Part shown: positions 45,148 to 53,355 of the stretch, in pieces
How the letters are laid out: the number at the start of each line of letters is the position of its first letter
How positions within the stretch are numbered: the stretch's first letter is position 1
NCBI GenBank assembly: GCA_021781965.1
Contig: JAJXVU010000012.1
Coordinates: 1-56,115, forward strand
DNA length: 56,115 nt
Reading direction: 5' to 3'
DNA from: Pseudomonadota bacterium
Lineage (GTDB): Bacteria > Pseudomonadota > Gammaproteobacteria > UBA1113
Made by a program: the position numbers and the translations under genes
The notes under the pieces: model-generated
Seen by the model: the letters and a program-made list of their open reading frames with translations, nothing else
What the model was told of the DNA's origin: nothing
The model's database searches: none

Positions 45148-45723
45148 CTAGCGGCCTCGTTGCTGCTGCGGGTATCTGGGCATGACAAATTCTTTATTAC
45201 GGAGGGCTTCAATCCAGCGTCGTACCACATAATCTTCCAGACTAGGATCAAAATTAGAAACTGCCTGGCCCGATAGATCTGATAAAATCCAATACAGCCG
45301 TTGCATAGGATAATGTCCGGAAACGATATCGCTGCTAGCCCAACCTTTTTGCTTAGCGAGCAATAACATATGCTCAACCACATCGGCCGCTTGCTGCACA
45401 ACAGTGCCATAGCCGCCGCCTTCTCCACCTTCTCCGCCGCCTTCACTATCTTCCAATACCCATAAATAGGCTATTAATTCATGACAGCCTGAGGCTAAAA
45501 AGTGACCATAATCGTATATTTTCCAACCATTTTTCGCAGTGATAATGGTAGGCGTCGTGCCTATAGTCGAGTGAGGCTGCCCCGTTTCACACACCTCCAG
45601 GTAAGGATAACGACACAACAGGGCATAAAATTCCTGGGGGGTAATATCCCGCTCAAAAATAGTACGCCTCGCCTCGTGTAAGGCTGTCGCAAGTTGCTGT
45701 CTTTCGTCGTCTTCTAGACTCAT
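45148..45723 (-). CDS. Orphan 191-aa protein with Gly/Glu linker
   Basis: No family recognised. Two folded-looking parts, about 1–92 (helical start DDERQQLATALHEARRTIF; then KNGWKIYDYGHFLASGCHELIAY) and 108–191 (VVQQAADVVEHMLLLAKQKGW; PMQRLYWILSDLSGQ; SLEDYVVRRWIEAL), joined by a low-complexity linker EGGGEGGEGGGYG (about 94–106). No signal peptide. It sits between zapE and ileS on the same strand. Function unknown. Confidence 0.65.
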   Translation of the reverse strand: MSLEDDERQQLATALHEARRTIFERDITPQEFYALLCRYPYLEVCETGQPHSTIGTTPTIITAKNGWKIYDYGHFLASGCHELIAYLWVLEDSEGGGEGGEGGGYGTVVQQAADVVEHMLLLAKQKGWASSDIVSGHYPMQRLYWILSDLSGQAVSNFDPSLEDYVVRRWIEALRNKEFVMPRYPQQQRGR

Positions 45724-45790
45724 AATAACCCTAAATAGCTTGTTGCTTTAACTTCAGCAGCATAATGCTTTTATAGGCTGAATACAAGTA

Positions 45791-46861
45791 TCAACGCCCC
45801 CTAGCCAAATATTCATGCGTTTGCATTTCCGTTAAACGGCTTTGGGTGCGTTCAAATTCAAAGCTAAAAGGTCCTTGCTTATAAATATCTTGCACGGCTT
45901 CTGCCGTTGTAGATAACACTAGCTTTATATGGGCATCGTATAGTATGTCGATTAATTGAATAAAATAAGTGATTTTATCATGTTCACACGCCCCTATTTC
46001 CGGTACATTGCTTAAAAAGATTGTCGAAAACTGTTCGGATAACACTAAATAATCGCGCTGACTTCTAGGTTCATGACATAAAACGCTAAAATCAAAGCCC
46101 ACAATATGATCGGTATGACCCCACGCGTCAATAGCACGGTCTTCTATCGGGATAGGCTCTAAGCGCAAGACTTCGCTACCCACTAATGTTTGAAACAAAG
46201 CTTGCATGCCTTCTGCTTTGCCTTCTTGTCGCAGACACCAGTAAACCCCTGCATTTTCTAAGGTGCGTACTCGATAATCTTTATGGCTATCTAAATGATA
46301 AACTATACACTGGCTTTGTAATAAGGCAATGGCCGGTAAAAATAATTCGCGTTGTAAGCCATTGCGATAGAGGTTTTCCGGCGGCACATTAGACGTCGCG
46401 ATTAAACTGACCCTTTCGTTAAATAAGGCTGTAAATAGATTACCTAAGATCATAGCATCGGTGATGTCGTTAACGAAAAATTCATCAAAGCAAATCACAT
46501 CCACTTTATCTGCCCATTCGCGCGCAATGTGTATTAAAGGTTCGTCCACGCCTTGCAATGACGTTAAACGCTGATGCACGCTGCGCATAAATACATGAAA
46601 ATGTTGGCGTATCTTACGCGTACCGGGTAATTGTTGATAAAACAAATCCATTAACCATGTTTTACCTATACCCACACTGCCCCATAAATAAATGCCGCGT
46701 ATCAATGGGCGCCACTGCCATAAACGCCACCATTTCTTTTGATGGTGCTGATTATATTCAGTATAGAATTGTTCAAACACTTGCAAAGCTTGTTGCTGCA
46801 ACGCATCAGCTTCTATCTGTCCCGTTTGAACTTGCTGCTGGTAATATTCTAATAGGCTCAT
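45791..46861 (-). CDS. zapE: ZapE/AFG1-family cell-division ATPase
   Basis: 356-aa AAA+ protein; E. coli ZapE associates with FtsZ under stress. Walker A GSVGIGKT at 61–68, Walker B ICFDEFFV at 123–130 (D126, E127), sensor-like ATSNVPPENLYRNGLQR. The C-terminal half has the AFG1 pattern CHEPRSQRDYLVLSEQFSTIFLS. Start overlaps the stop of the upstream hydrolase (ATGA). Confidence 0.93.
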   Translation of the reverse strand: MSLLEYYQQQVQTGQIEADALQQQALQVFEQFYTEYNQHHQKKWWRLWQWRPLIRGIYLWGSVGIGKTWLMDLFYQQLPGTRKIRQHFHVFMRSVHQRLTSLQGVDEPLIHIAREWADKVDVICFDEFFVNDITDAMILGNLFTALFNERVSLIATSNVPPENLYRNGLQRELFLPAIALLQSQCIVYHLDSHKDYRVRTLENAGVYWCLRQEGKAEGMQALFQTLVGSEVLRLEPIPIEDRAIDAWGHTDHIVGFDFSVLCHEPRSQRDYLVLSEQFSTIFLSNVPEIGACEHDKITYFIQLIDILYDAHIKLVLSTTAEAVQDIYKQGPFSFEFERTQSRLTEMQTHEYLARGR

Positions 46862-47505
46862 TCAACTTCACCTTCGATGATGGGACCAAAGCATTCTTTC
46901 ACCGTTTGTTTCAATTCGATCAAACGGCCATGAAAAAAATGGCTGGCATCCGCAAAATCAATACGCTTAATGTTTTGAGGTGTTTTCTCTAGAAAATTAT
47001 AAACGGATTGTGGTGGCACTACTTCATCGGCACTACCCTGGATTAAAAACCACGGGCAATTTATTTTGGCTAAACTATTAAAATCATAATGTAACACCGC
47101 AGGCGCTACCGTTATCAAGCCCTTAACATTGGGCGTTTCAGAAGTTACTTTGGCAGCAATATAAGCGCCAAAGGAAAAACCACATAATAGTAAACGTAAA
47201 TTTGGAAATTGTTCTTTTAGCCAAGCGATGACAGCTTGTAAATCGTCGCATTCACCGACGGCATCCGCGAAAGTCCCTGCGCTATGCCCTACACCGCGAT
47301 AATTAAAGCGCAGCACTTGCATACCCAATTCTACTCCCGCTTTGGCAATAGTGGTAATGACCTTATTGTCCATAGTACCACCATACAAAGGATGTGGATG
47401 ACAAATGATGAGTGTCCAGGGAGCAGCACTCGATGAACGATTGTGTAAACGTGATTCTAATGCGCCTGCAGGGCCTGAAATAAAGATATTTTCTAATGTA
47501 GTCAT
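46858..47505 (-). CDS. Alpha/beta hydrolase (YkfA/CocE-NonD-like)
   Basis: 215 aa. Catalytic elbow GFSFGAY with nucleophile S111, oxyanion region HPHPLYGGTMDNKV (about 36–49), RFNYRGVGHSAG (about 67–78), and the C-terminal Asp/His pair in IQGSADEVVPP and DASHFFHG. Substrate unknown. One base after the pteridine reductase stop and ATGA-overlapped with zapE, so a three-gene operon. Confidence 0.85.
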   Translation of the reverse strand: MTTLENIFISGPAGALESRLHNRSSSAAPWTLIICHPHPLYGGTMDNKVITTIAKAGVELGMQVLRFNYRGVGHSAGTFADAVGECDDLQAVIAWLKEQFPNLRLLLCGFSFGAYIAAKVTSETPNVKGLITVAPAVLHYDFNSLAKINCPWFLIQGSADEVVPPQSVYNFLEKTPQNIKRIDFADASHFFHGRLIELKQTVKECFGPIIEGEVE

Positions 47506-47506
47506 A

Positions 47507-48253
47507 TTATTTCACCAACAATCGTCCACCTTCCACAGGCAATATAACGCCCGTCACATAAGTTGCCGTCGACAAATATAAAACAGCTGCGGCAATCTCC
47601 TCGGCCGTGCCTAAACGTTGTAACGGAATATTTTTTAGCATGGCTGCTTTTTGCTCTGCCGTTAAAGCGGCCTTGTCTTCTGGCCACAAGATAGCTCCCG
47701 GTGCTACGGCATTCACTCGTATATACGGCGCTAATTCTTTGGCTAAACTCATCGTTTGTTGCCGCAATGCTGCCTTAGATTGACTATATAAACTATAACC
47801 GCGTAAAGGTTTCTCGGCATGAATATCGACTAAATTGATAATTGTACCTCGGTGTTTTTCTAAAGCAGGCTTTGCCAACAGGGATAATTGATAGGGTGCA
47901 AAAGCATTCACTTGCATTAATGCTTGTGCTGCCTTCTCGTTCCATTCTAAACAAGTAGGATAAAATAGAGATGCATTGTTAACGACAATATCTAAACCTT
48001 TATCATAAGCTAATACCTGTTGCATCATCGCCGATAGATCCGTTTGCTGCAGGTCCGCTGCTACTAAAAATGCAGAATCGGCGCGTTGTTGGTTTAGCTC
48101 TTTTGCTAGGGCTAAAGCATCTGTATTCGATTGATGATAATGTATAATCACCTTAGCGCCCGCAGCATGTAGGCCGCGTACGATAGCCGCACCTATGCGC
48201 CGCGCACCACCCGTCACTAAAGCGGTTTGGCCGGATAGAGGTAGTTCAATCAT
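47507..48253 (-). CDS. folM: Pteridine reductase (short-chain dehydrogenase)
   Basis: 248 aa. NADPH-binding TGGARRIG at 14–21, a variant found in pteridine/dihydrobiopterin reductases (TGxxxRIG with Arg); NNAS motif; YSLYSQSKAAL catalytic Tyr/Lys; closing GTAEEIAAAVLYLS and PVEGGRLL. Likely reduces dihydropterins, and might supply tetrahydropterin to phhA. Divergent from midA across 59 bases that contain overlapping TATAAT-like boxes in both directions. Confidence 0.85.
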   Translation of the reverse strand: MIELPLSGQTALVTGGARRIGAAIVRGLHAAGAKVIIHYHQSNTDALALAKELNQQRADSAFLVAADLQQTDLSAMMQQVLAYDKGLDIVVNNASLFYPTCLEWNEKAAQALMQVNAFAPYQLSLLAKPALEKHRGTIINLVDIHAEKPLRGYSLYSQSKAALRQQTMSLAKELAPYIRVNAVAPGAILWPEDKAALTAEQKAAMLKNIPLQRLGTAEEIAAAVLYLSTATYVTGVILPVEGGRLLVK

Positions 48254-48312
48254 AAAGGTCTCAAAATAGGGTATAATAGCCGTTATTCTAGCATATTATA
48301 CTGAGTTTCCCT

Positions 48313-49425
48313 ATGTCCTTACATGAACACATCGCCTCTATCATCGCCCAAACTGAAAATAGCTGTATTCCTTTTAGCGAATTCATGCGCTTAGCTTTAT
48401 ACACCCCCGAATTGGGCTATTATTGCCGACCCCAATCCCCCATAGGAAAAGAAGGAGATTTTGTCACCGCGCCGGAAATATCGCCTTTATTCAGTCATTG
48501 CTTGGCGCGTCAACTGCAGGATATCTTAATTCATCTTAATGACGGCAATATATTAGAATTTGGCGCCGGTTTAGGCACCTTAGCCTGCGAGATATTGTTG
48601 TATTTGGAAAAACAAAATGCCCTGCCACAACATTATTTTATTTTAGAATTAAGTGCCTCTTTGAAAGAAGCGCAGCGACTACAGCTACAACAACGCTGCC
48701 CTCATTTATTGTCCCGTGTCATTTGGCTAAGTGAATTGCCTACTCAATTTGAGGGGGTAGTCATCGCCAATGAAGTATTAGATGCCATGCCGGTAGAAAT
48801 TATACGTCTATATGACACCCATTACGAACAAGCTTTTGTCACGTATAACGCGCCGCATTTCAATTGGTACTATCAAAAAATAGAGGGTTTAAGCCTACAA
48901 GAACAGGCCCGTAAGATTGCCACCACCCTACCCATAGAAATGTTAAGCAATGGTTATATCACAGAAGTGAATACCTACATTAGACCGTGGATCAATAGTT
49001 TAACCGAGTGTATACAGACTGGCGTAATATTTATTATCGATTATGGTTTTTTAAGTCCACAATATTATCATCCCGATCGCAAAGAAGGCACTTTAATGTG
49101 TCATTATCAACATCAATCTCACAGCAACCCCCTCATTCAAGTGGGGGAACAAGACATCACTGCTCATGTTGACTTTAGTGCCGTCATCGAGGCCGCTACA
49201 GAAGCCGAATTAAAGATCTTAGGCTACGCACCACAAGCGTATTTTTTATTGTCCTTAGGCTTGCTAGAGCTAGCCTCCCACGCACAGGATACCGTTGAAC
49301 AATACCAACTGGCGCAGCAAATCAAAACCTTGACGTTGCCCAGCGAAATGGGAGAGCTTTTTAAAGTACTGGCATTAGCCAAAGGCTATGAAACCCCTTT
49401 GCAGGGGTTCAAGCGGCTATATTAA
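48313..49425 (+). CDS. MidA-family SAM-dependent protein methyltransferase
   Basis: 370 aa, DUF185/NDUFAF7-like. The diagnostic N-terminus FSEFMRLALYTPELGYYC, GDFVTAPEISPLF, the SAM site ILEFGAGLGTLACEIL, then VVIANEVLDAMPVEI and FIIDYGF are all present. In mitochondria the relative methylates a complex I subunit; the bacterial target is not known. Its stop overlaps (convergently) the stop of the first small lipoprotein gene. Confidence 0.9.
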   Translation: MSLHEHIASIIAQTENSCIPFSEFMRLALYTPELGYYCRPQSPIGKEGDFVTAPEISPLFSHCLARQLQDILIHLNDGNILEFGAGLGTLACEILLYLEKQNALPQHYFILELSASLKEAQRLQLQQRCPHLLSRVIWLSELPTQFEGVVIANEVLDAMPVEIIRLYDTHYEQAFVTYNAPHFNWYYQKIEGLSLQEQARKIATTLPIEMLSNGYITEVNTYIRPWINSLTECIQTGVIFIIDYGFLSPQYYHPDRKEGTLMCHYQHQSHSNPLIQVGEQDITAHVDFSAVIEAATEAELKILGYAPQAYFLLSLGLLELASHAQDTVEQYQLAQQIKTLTLPSEMGELFKVLALAKGYETPLQGFKRLY

Positions 49426-49571
49426 TTTCTGTGACAGTATGCGCTGTTATGACCGTTACGGTAGCAACTAGCGCCATTACCATCGCCACGGTGGTGATCA
49501 TTCTGATGACAGGCTGCTGTCACTATGGCTATCAGTACAAAAACAGAACATTGCAATACTTTTTTAAACAT
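49422..49571 (-). CDS. Tiny lipoprotein 1 (49 aa)
   Basis: Starts MFKKVLQCSVFVLIAIVTAAC: a signal peptide with lipobox TAAC and acylated Cys 21. Mature peptide of 29 residues, HQNDHHRGDGNGASCYRNG onward, with the paired motif CYR–x8–CHR. RBS region GAGGGGGAAGA just upstream of ATG (49569–49571). A -10-like TATACT (complement of 49604–49609) lies 33 bases upstream within a TATACTTAAGG element also found before lipoprotein 3. Too short for usual ORF lists. Paralogue of the next two. Confidence 0.65.
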   Translation of the reverse strand: MFKKVLQCSVFVLIAIVTAACHQNDHHRGDGNGASCYRNGHNSAYCHRN

Positions 49572-49700
49572 TTCTTCCCCCTCGTTTGTTGCGTCTAACC
49601 TTAAGTATAATATATTTTAAAGCATCCATGCTACCAGCAAAATGGGGAAAATGGCGTTGAACTATAACTACAATTCCCCCGTGCAGGCTAAGCGCTTGTA

Positions 49701-49859
49701 TTAATAGTAATACCTATAACAATCCACAGTATCATTAGCATAGTGATAACACTCTAGATGATTGGCAGGATAGGGATAGTCAGCCACACTCATACAGCAA
49801 GCTGTCAAAATCATGCCAATCATCAATAAAACACAATACTTTAATATTCTTTTAAACAT
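49701..49859 (-). CDS. Tiny lipoprotein 2 (52 aa), with G11 tract at its ribosome-binding site
   Basis: MFKRILKYCVLLMIGMILTAC: lipobox LTAC, Cys 21. Mature end NHLECYHYANDTVDCYRYY with the family CYH–x8–CYR motif. An 11-base C run (49861–49871; G11 on the coding strand) ends one base before the ATG, exactly over the Shine–Dalgarno position. It starts 39 bases after the stop of lipoprotein 3, so probably co-transcribed with it. Confidence 0.65.
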   Translation of the reverse strand: MFKRILKYCVLLMIGMILTACCMSVADYPYPANHLECYHYANDTVDCYRYYY

Positions 49860-49860
49860 T

Positions 49861-49871
49861 CCCCCCCCCCC
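49861..49871 (-). repeat. Homopolymer G11 tract over the Shine–Dalgarno of lipoprotein 2
   Basis: Eleven consecutive C's on the given strand (G's in the mRNA), between GA and the AATG start context. Length changes in such a tract would alter ribosome-binding-site spacing and strength. Confidence 0.8.
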
Positions 49872-49898
49872 TCGTTTGCAAGATGTTTACTGCTTGTA

Positions 49899-50054
49899 TT
49901 AATAATCCCTATAACAAACTAAGGTACCATTACTATCGTGATAACACGCTTGTTGATAATAGGCGTAATAACCACACGTATTCATAGAGCAGCAGGCTGT
50001 CACAACCATGCCCAATAGTAGAAAAATGCAACATTTTAGTATTCTTTTAAACAT
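49899..50054 (-). CDS. Tiny lipoprotein 3 (51 aa)
   Basis: MFKRILKCCIFLLLGMVVTAC: lipobox VTAC, Cys 21. Mature part CSMNTCGYYAYYQQACYH then NGTLVCYRDY; same CYH–x8–CYR motif as lipoprotein 2. RBS AAGGAAGGGG a few bases before ATG. TATACT (complement of 50086–50091) lies about 32 bases upstream, within TATACTTAAGG, the same element and distance as lipoprotein 1. Confidence 0.65.
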   Translation of the reverse strand: MFKRILKCCIFLLLGMVVTACCSMNTCGYYAYYQQACYHDSNGTLVCYRDY

Positions 50055-50220
50055 TTTCATCCCCTTCCTTGATTTTTCTGCCTTAAGTATAGTACACTTT
50101 TACCCCTTGTTGCTCATTAATTGAGCTAATCATCGGCCCCATATCTCTTGACATCTACCCCTAGAATCATAGATAATCCAAACTCACTGACAATTTAGCA
50201 TTTATCCGTAGGAGGAAACC

Positions 50221-50490
50221 TTGGCTAATATTAAATCCGCGAAAAAACGCGCGGTACAAAACGAGAAACGCAGACTGCATAATACGAGCTTACGCTCCAA
50301 ATTTCGTACCTACATTAAAAAGGTACTGGTAGCCATTGCTGGCCGTGATCAATCCGCCGCCAATGACGCTTTTCGTGAAGCTGTACCTGTAATCGACGGT
50401 ATGGTTAACAAAGGCATTATTCATAAAAATAAAGCGGCACGTCATAAAAGCCGTTTGAATGAAAAAATCAAGAACTTAGCACAAGCCTAA
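50221..50490 (+). CDS. rpsT: 30S ribosomal protein S20
   Basis: 89-aa primary 16S rRNA-binding protein. [20 protein letters not shown] is the canonical start, and the end is [16 protein letters not shown]. It uses a TTG start codon with AGGAGG seven bases upstream. E. coli rpsT also starts at UUG, where the poor start codon is linked to translational autoregulation, so the same control is plausible. A long terminator-like hairpin follows. Confidence 0.97.
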   Translation: MANIKSAKKRAVQNEKRRLHNTSLRSKFRTYIKKVLVAIAGRDQSAANDAFREAVPVIDGMVNKGIIHKNKAARHKSRLNEKIKNLAQA

Positions 50491-50529
50491 GTGGAATAAA
50501 CCGTGTTAGTAAGCACTATCTACGGGTAT

Positions 50530-50578
50530 AAAAAAGCTCAGATTGGGATGCAGGTTGCACGCAATATGGGCTTTTTTT
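50530..50578 (+). terminator. rpsT terminator abutting the ankyrin gene
   Basis: A6GCTCA (50530–50540) pairs with TGGGCT6 (50567–50577; one G·T), with inner complementary bases (TGCA at 50549–50552 and 50556–50559), followed by a T-run ending at 50578. It ends five bases before the ATG of the next gene. Confidence 0.7.
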
Positions 50579-50583
50579 AAATC

Positions 50584-51990
50584 ATGAAAAAAACCCTGGC
50601 TCAAACCATCATCTACGGTGATAAAGACGCCGTACTGACTAAGCTGGCTGAAGACCCCTCCGCTCTTAACGATTATGACGAATATGGTTATACCCCACTC
50701 ATCGAAAGCGCTATTGCCAATAAAGAAGAGACTGGTGCCGCTTTATTAGCCGCGGGCGCCGATGTAAAAGGCAAAGACTTAACCGGTAGAACTGCACTGC
50801 ACTGGGCCGCCGATAATAATAACCTATCCTTCTGCCGCACTCTGTTAGAACACGGTGCCGATGCCAACGCTTATACTATAGGCGGTTTATCGGTATTGGT
50901 GATGCCGGTATTAAGACAGCAACAACCGCTGAAAGAATTATTGTTTCAGTATGGTGGAAGCTTAAGCTTCGCTCAAGACTTTATACATGCGAAATTACTA
51001 GGGCACCGCTTTGAATTGATAGGCACGCTCGATATCTATTCACCACAAGATCGTTTTGTGGAAATGGAATATGAAGGCTTTTTTTTAGAATTCACTGTAG
51101 GCCTAATACGCGATTCCGTCGAACGCTTTCTTTATAATTTTGGTGCTAAACAATATAGGAATCAATTTGACGCATTAAAGCACTATTCTATAGCCTTGCA
51201 TAATGCAGCAAAATTAGCACGCTATCAGCATTATTTACTGGACATTAACACCGTGCGTGATGCGCTTGATCCTTTGCTGCAGTATCAACCCTTGCTATTA
51301 CCAGTAGGTTATGAAGGTCACGCTATTTCATTTATTTACTACGGACGATATTGGATCAAATGCGATCGCGGCGAAGCACGTAAAAAACATGGCAGTATAG
51401 TGCTCTATCAAATGGCCCATCCAGAACGAGTCACTGCAGATTTTTTAAAACATATACTGTATACGCCTTCGAGTCGCCAATTTATAGAAGAAGAATTAGA
51501 AATTTATTTGGGCTTAACACCGCTGGCGCAATTACCGATTAGGGGGCAAGTCATAGGCAATTGCTCCTGGGCCAATATCGAAGCCAGTATGCCCGCTTAT
51601 TTATGGCTATTGTCATATCTACAAAACCCCGGCGATTTAGACGAAGGACTAGAAAGTTTGGAGCTGTTTGAGTTTTGGCGGCAATGGGATCAAGACCGTG
51701 CTCTAGAAGAATGCATTGCGCGCTTTGAACATGCTAATGCCCCGCGCCGTGCTTCTATAGTAGCACTACTCGCCGACATTTTATTTCAAACGTGTCGCGA
51801 GGGAACTCGTTTAGACATAACCCGCGCCGAAAAGATACTACCCATTTTACTGCGGCCAGACTACCGTTATGTACTAACCACCTACATTGAAACCTATATA
51901 GACGGCCTAAACGACGAACGCGGCAAACCTTTCCACCACTTATTGGATGTGTGTGGTGTGGATATCAAGAAATTACGGGAGAATGGCTAA
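50584..51990 (+). CDS. ankH: AnkH/LegA3-like ankyrin-repeat protein
   Basis: 468 aa. N-terminal ankyrin repeats at about 35–125 (YGYTPLIESAIANKEETGAALLAAGAD-type units; GRTALHWAADNNNLSFC; LLEHGADANA). The rest carries a cysteine-protease-like pattern: H246 (EGHAISF), D261 (KCDRG), then Q322 and C327 in GQVIGNCSWAN, the His–Asp–Gln–Cys order of clan CE proteases. Overall layout matches Legionella AnkH/LegA3, a core Dot/Icm effector that acts in host cells. No ribosome-binding site is visible: the start directly follows the rpsT terminator. The AnkH call rests on remembered architecture, not alignment. Confidence 0.7.
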   Translation: MKKTLAQTIIYGDKDAVLTKLAEDPSALNDYDEYGYTPLIESAIANKEETGAALLAAGADVKGKDLTGRTALHWAADNNNLSFCRTLLEHGADANAYTIGGLSVLVMPVLRQQQPLKELLFQYGGSLSFAQDFIHAKLLGHRFELIGTLDIYSPQDRFVEMEYEGFFLEFTVGLIRDSVERFLYNFGAKQYRNQFDALKHYSIALHNAAKLARYQHYLLDINTVRDALDPLLQYQPLLLPVGYEGHAISFIYYGRYWIKCDRGEARKKHGSIVLYQMAHPERVTADFLKHILYTPSSRQFIEEELEIYLGLTPLAQLPIRGQVIGNCSWANIEASMPAYLWLLSYLQNPGDLDEGLESLELFEFWRQWDQDRALEECIARFEHANAPRRASIVALLADILFQTCREGTRLDITRAEKILPILLRPDYRYVLTTYIETYIDGLNDERGKPFHHLLDVCGVDIKKLRENG

Positions 51991-52019
51991 ATCGAATGCA
52001 TGCAATAAACTTGCTCAAG

Positions 52020-53120
52020 TTAGATCCTAAAAGCGCTGCTTTCTCTGAGTCCTTGCGCATCATCTGCCCTTAATTCTTCGTTTGGCTTCGCCCATATGCC
52101 TATACCAGCTGTTACTAACAGATGATTTGTTATAGGTTCGTTATAAAATTCTTTTTTTTGTTTAGCCCCTACTTCTGCTATCTCTGTTGTTAAATCGCTT
52201 TCTGTTAATTTCATTTCCATTTTTCGGCATACTAAGCTTGCTTTAATGAGCACGGCAACAATTTCAAATTCGTCTGGGCGATCATTGGGCTCATCAGATC
52301 CCATCCTAGTTACAGTATCAATAACCTCTTCGATTCCATTATTTGACAATTTAGAGTATTCATTTCTTAGATATGACTTCATGCCCTCCAAGTGGAATGG
52401 AAACTCCGCTGCTCTTGATCCGAATCTATACGGAAGTTTATATTTAAAAACATTTGTTTCGCCTAAAATAATTGCGATTAAAAAAGTTAGAGAATATATA
52501 TCAGCTTTAATACTAGGCGTAGGAGAAAATAGAGAAAAATTATACTCTGGGGCCCCAATTAGAATACGATATTTTGAATTATTAGTAAAATCAATGATGT
52601 TGCATTGAAAATAAGCTTTGCCATTTAACCTTTCTATGTAAATTAATACGTTTTCCCAGTGCAAATCAACGTGAAACAAACCATCGGCATGAAATTCCAG
52701 ATAAGTTTGTACCACTAAAGCGGCTAATTCTAAACGCTCAGAAAGTGTGAGGTTAACCAACTGGGGATGTGGCATTCCATTCTCATCAAAAATAGGTTGC
52801 CCGGGTAACATTGGCATCAGGGTTACAATACGGTCACCCATTCTATAAACTACACTTTCGAATCGATGACTTTGCTTTTGCACTTCTTTTTGACGCTTTT
52901 CTAACAATCTTTTAAGGCGAAATTCACTGAATATAAAATACTCTGACTTATCCACTTTAATAGCAAAAGGCTGGCTCTCATCAGCAACACCATCTTTCAT
53001 CAGATAGGCCTTATACGCAAGGCCCGTCGAACCTTCGCCTATTTGCCTTATTATTTTGAATTGATGGTTCCCCAGTGTTTGAATACTGCCCACCGCAATA
53101 TCGCTTGAATTTGCGCTCAT
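52020..53120 (-). CDS. Eukaryotic-type Ser/Thr protein kinase homologue with DFT in place of DFG
   Basis: 366 aa from ATG 53120 (AGGT about nine bases upstream; a GTG at 53135 is the longer alternative). Numbers here are from that GTG: Gly loop GEGSTGLAYKA (G33–G38), VAIK-like FAIKV with K60, catalytic loop HVDLHWENVLI (H155, D157, N162), metal site IDFT with D182 but Thr instead of Gly. About 90 C-terminal residues follow the kinase fold. No membrane helix or bacterial PASTA domain, so it may be an effector kinase or a phosphotransferase. The core catalytic residues are intact. Confidence 0.8.
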   Translation of the reverse strand: MSANSSDIAVGSIQTLGNHQFKIIRQIGEGSTGLAYKAYLMKDGVADESQPFAIKVDKSEYFIFSEFRLKRLLEKRQKEVQKQSHRFESVVYRMGDRIVTLMPMLPGQPIFDENGMPHPQLVNLTLSERLELAALVVQTYLEFHADGLFHVDLHWENVLIYIERLNGKAYFQCNIIDFTNNSKYRILIGAPEYNFSLFSPTPSIKADIYSLTFLIAIILGETNVFKYKLPYRFGSRAAEFPFHLEGMKSYLRNEYSKLSNNGIEEVIDTVTRMGSDEPNDRPDEFEIVAVLIKASLVCRKMEMKLTESDLTTEIAEVGAKQKKEFYNEPITNHLLVTAGIGIWAKPNEELRADDAQGLRESSAFRI

Positions 53121-53277
53121 TTTTATTACCTGCACTTATTGATTTTATATGTGTAACTATAACATAGGCATATTAAGGCTTCATTAAACTATTATTTAAC
53201 TTCCTAAATAAAAACGATGTTTAGAATAAATTTATTATTCCCAAGGGAATAAAGAAAAAAACCACTTTTTCTTACAC

Positions 53278-53308
53278 TTATCCACAGCTTATACACTAGA
53301 TATACACT
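53278..53308 (+). promoter_or_regulatory. DnaA-box cluster upstream of nrdA
   Basis: TTATCCACA at 53278–53286 is a perfect consensus DnaA box. TTATACACT (53289–53297) and ATATACACT (53300–53308) are one- and two-mismatch relatives in the same orientation with 11-base phasing. E. coli nrdAB is similarly regulated by DnaA. Confidence 0.6.
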
Positions 53309-53355
53309 TGCATTCGATTAAAAAACCCTTTATCTTGTATCTATCAGTTTTTAAA

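Noticed and set aside
45123..45446. 107-codon minus-strand frame overlapping the 191-aa orphan
   Set aside because: Shadow of the larger frame, which has the better start and linker/domain pattern.
53293..53308. Second NrdR box (ACACTAGATATACACT)
   Set aside because: Only 12 of 16 matches with a poor right half, and it coincides with the DnaA-like sites; 63-base spacing from the better box is unusual for NrdR pairs.
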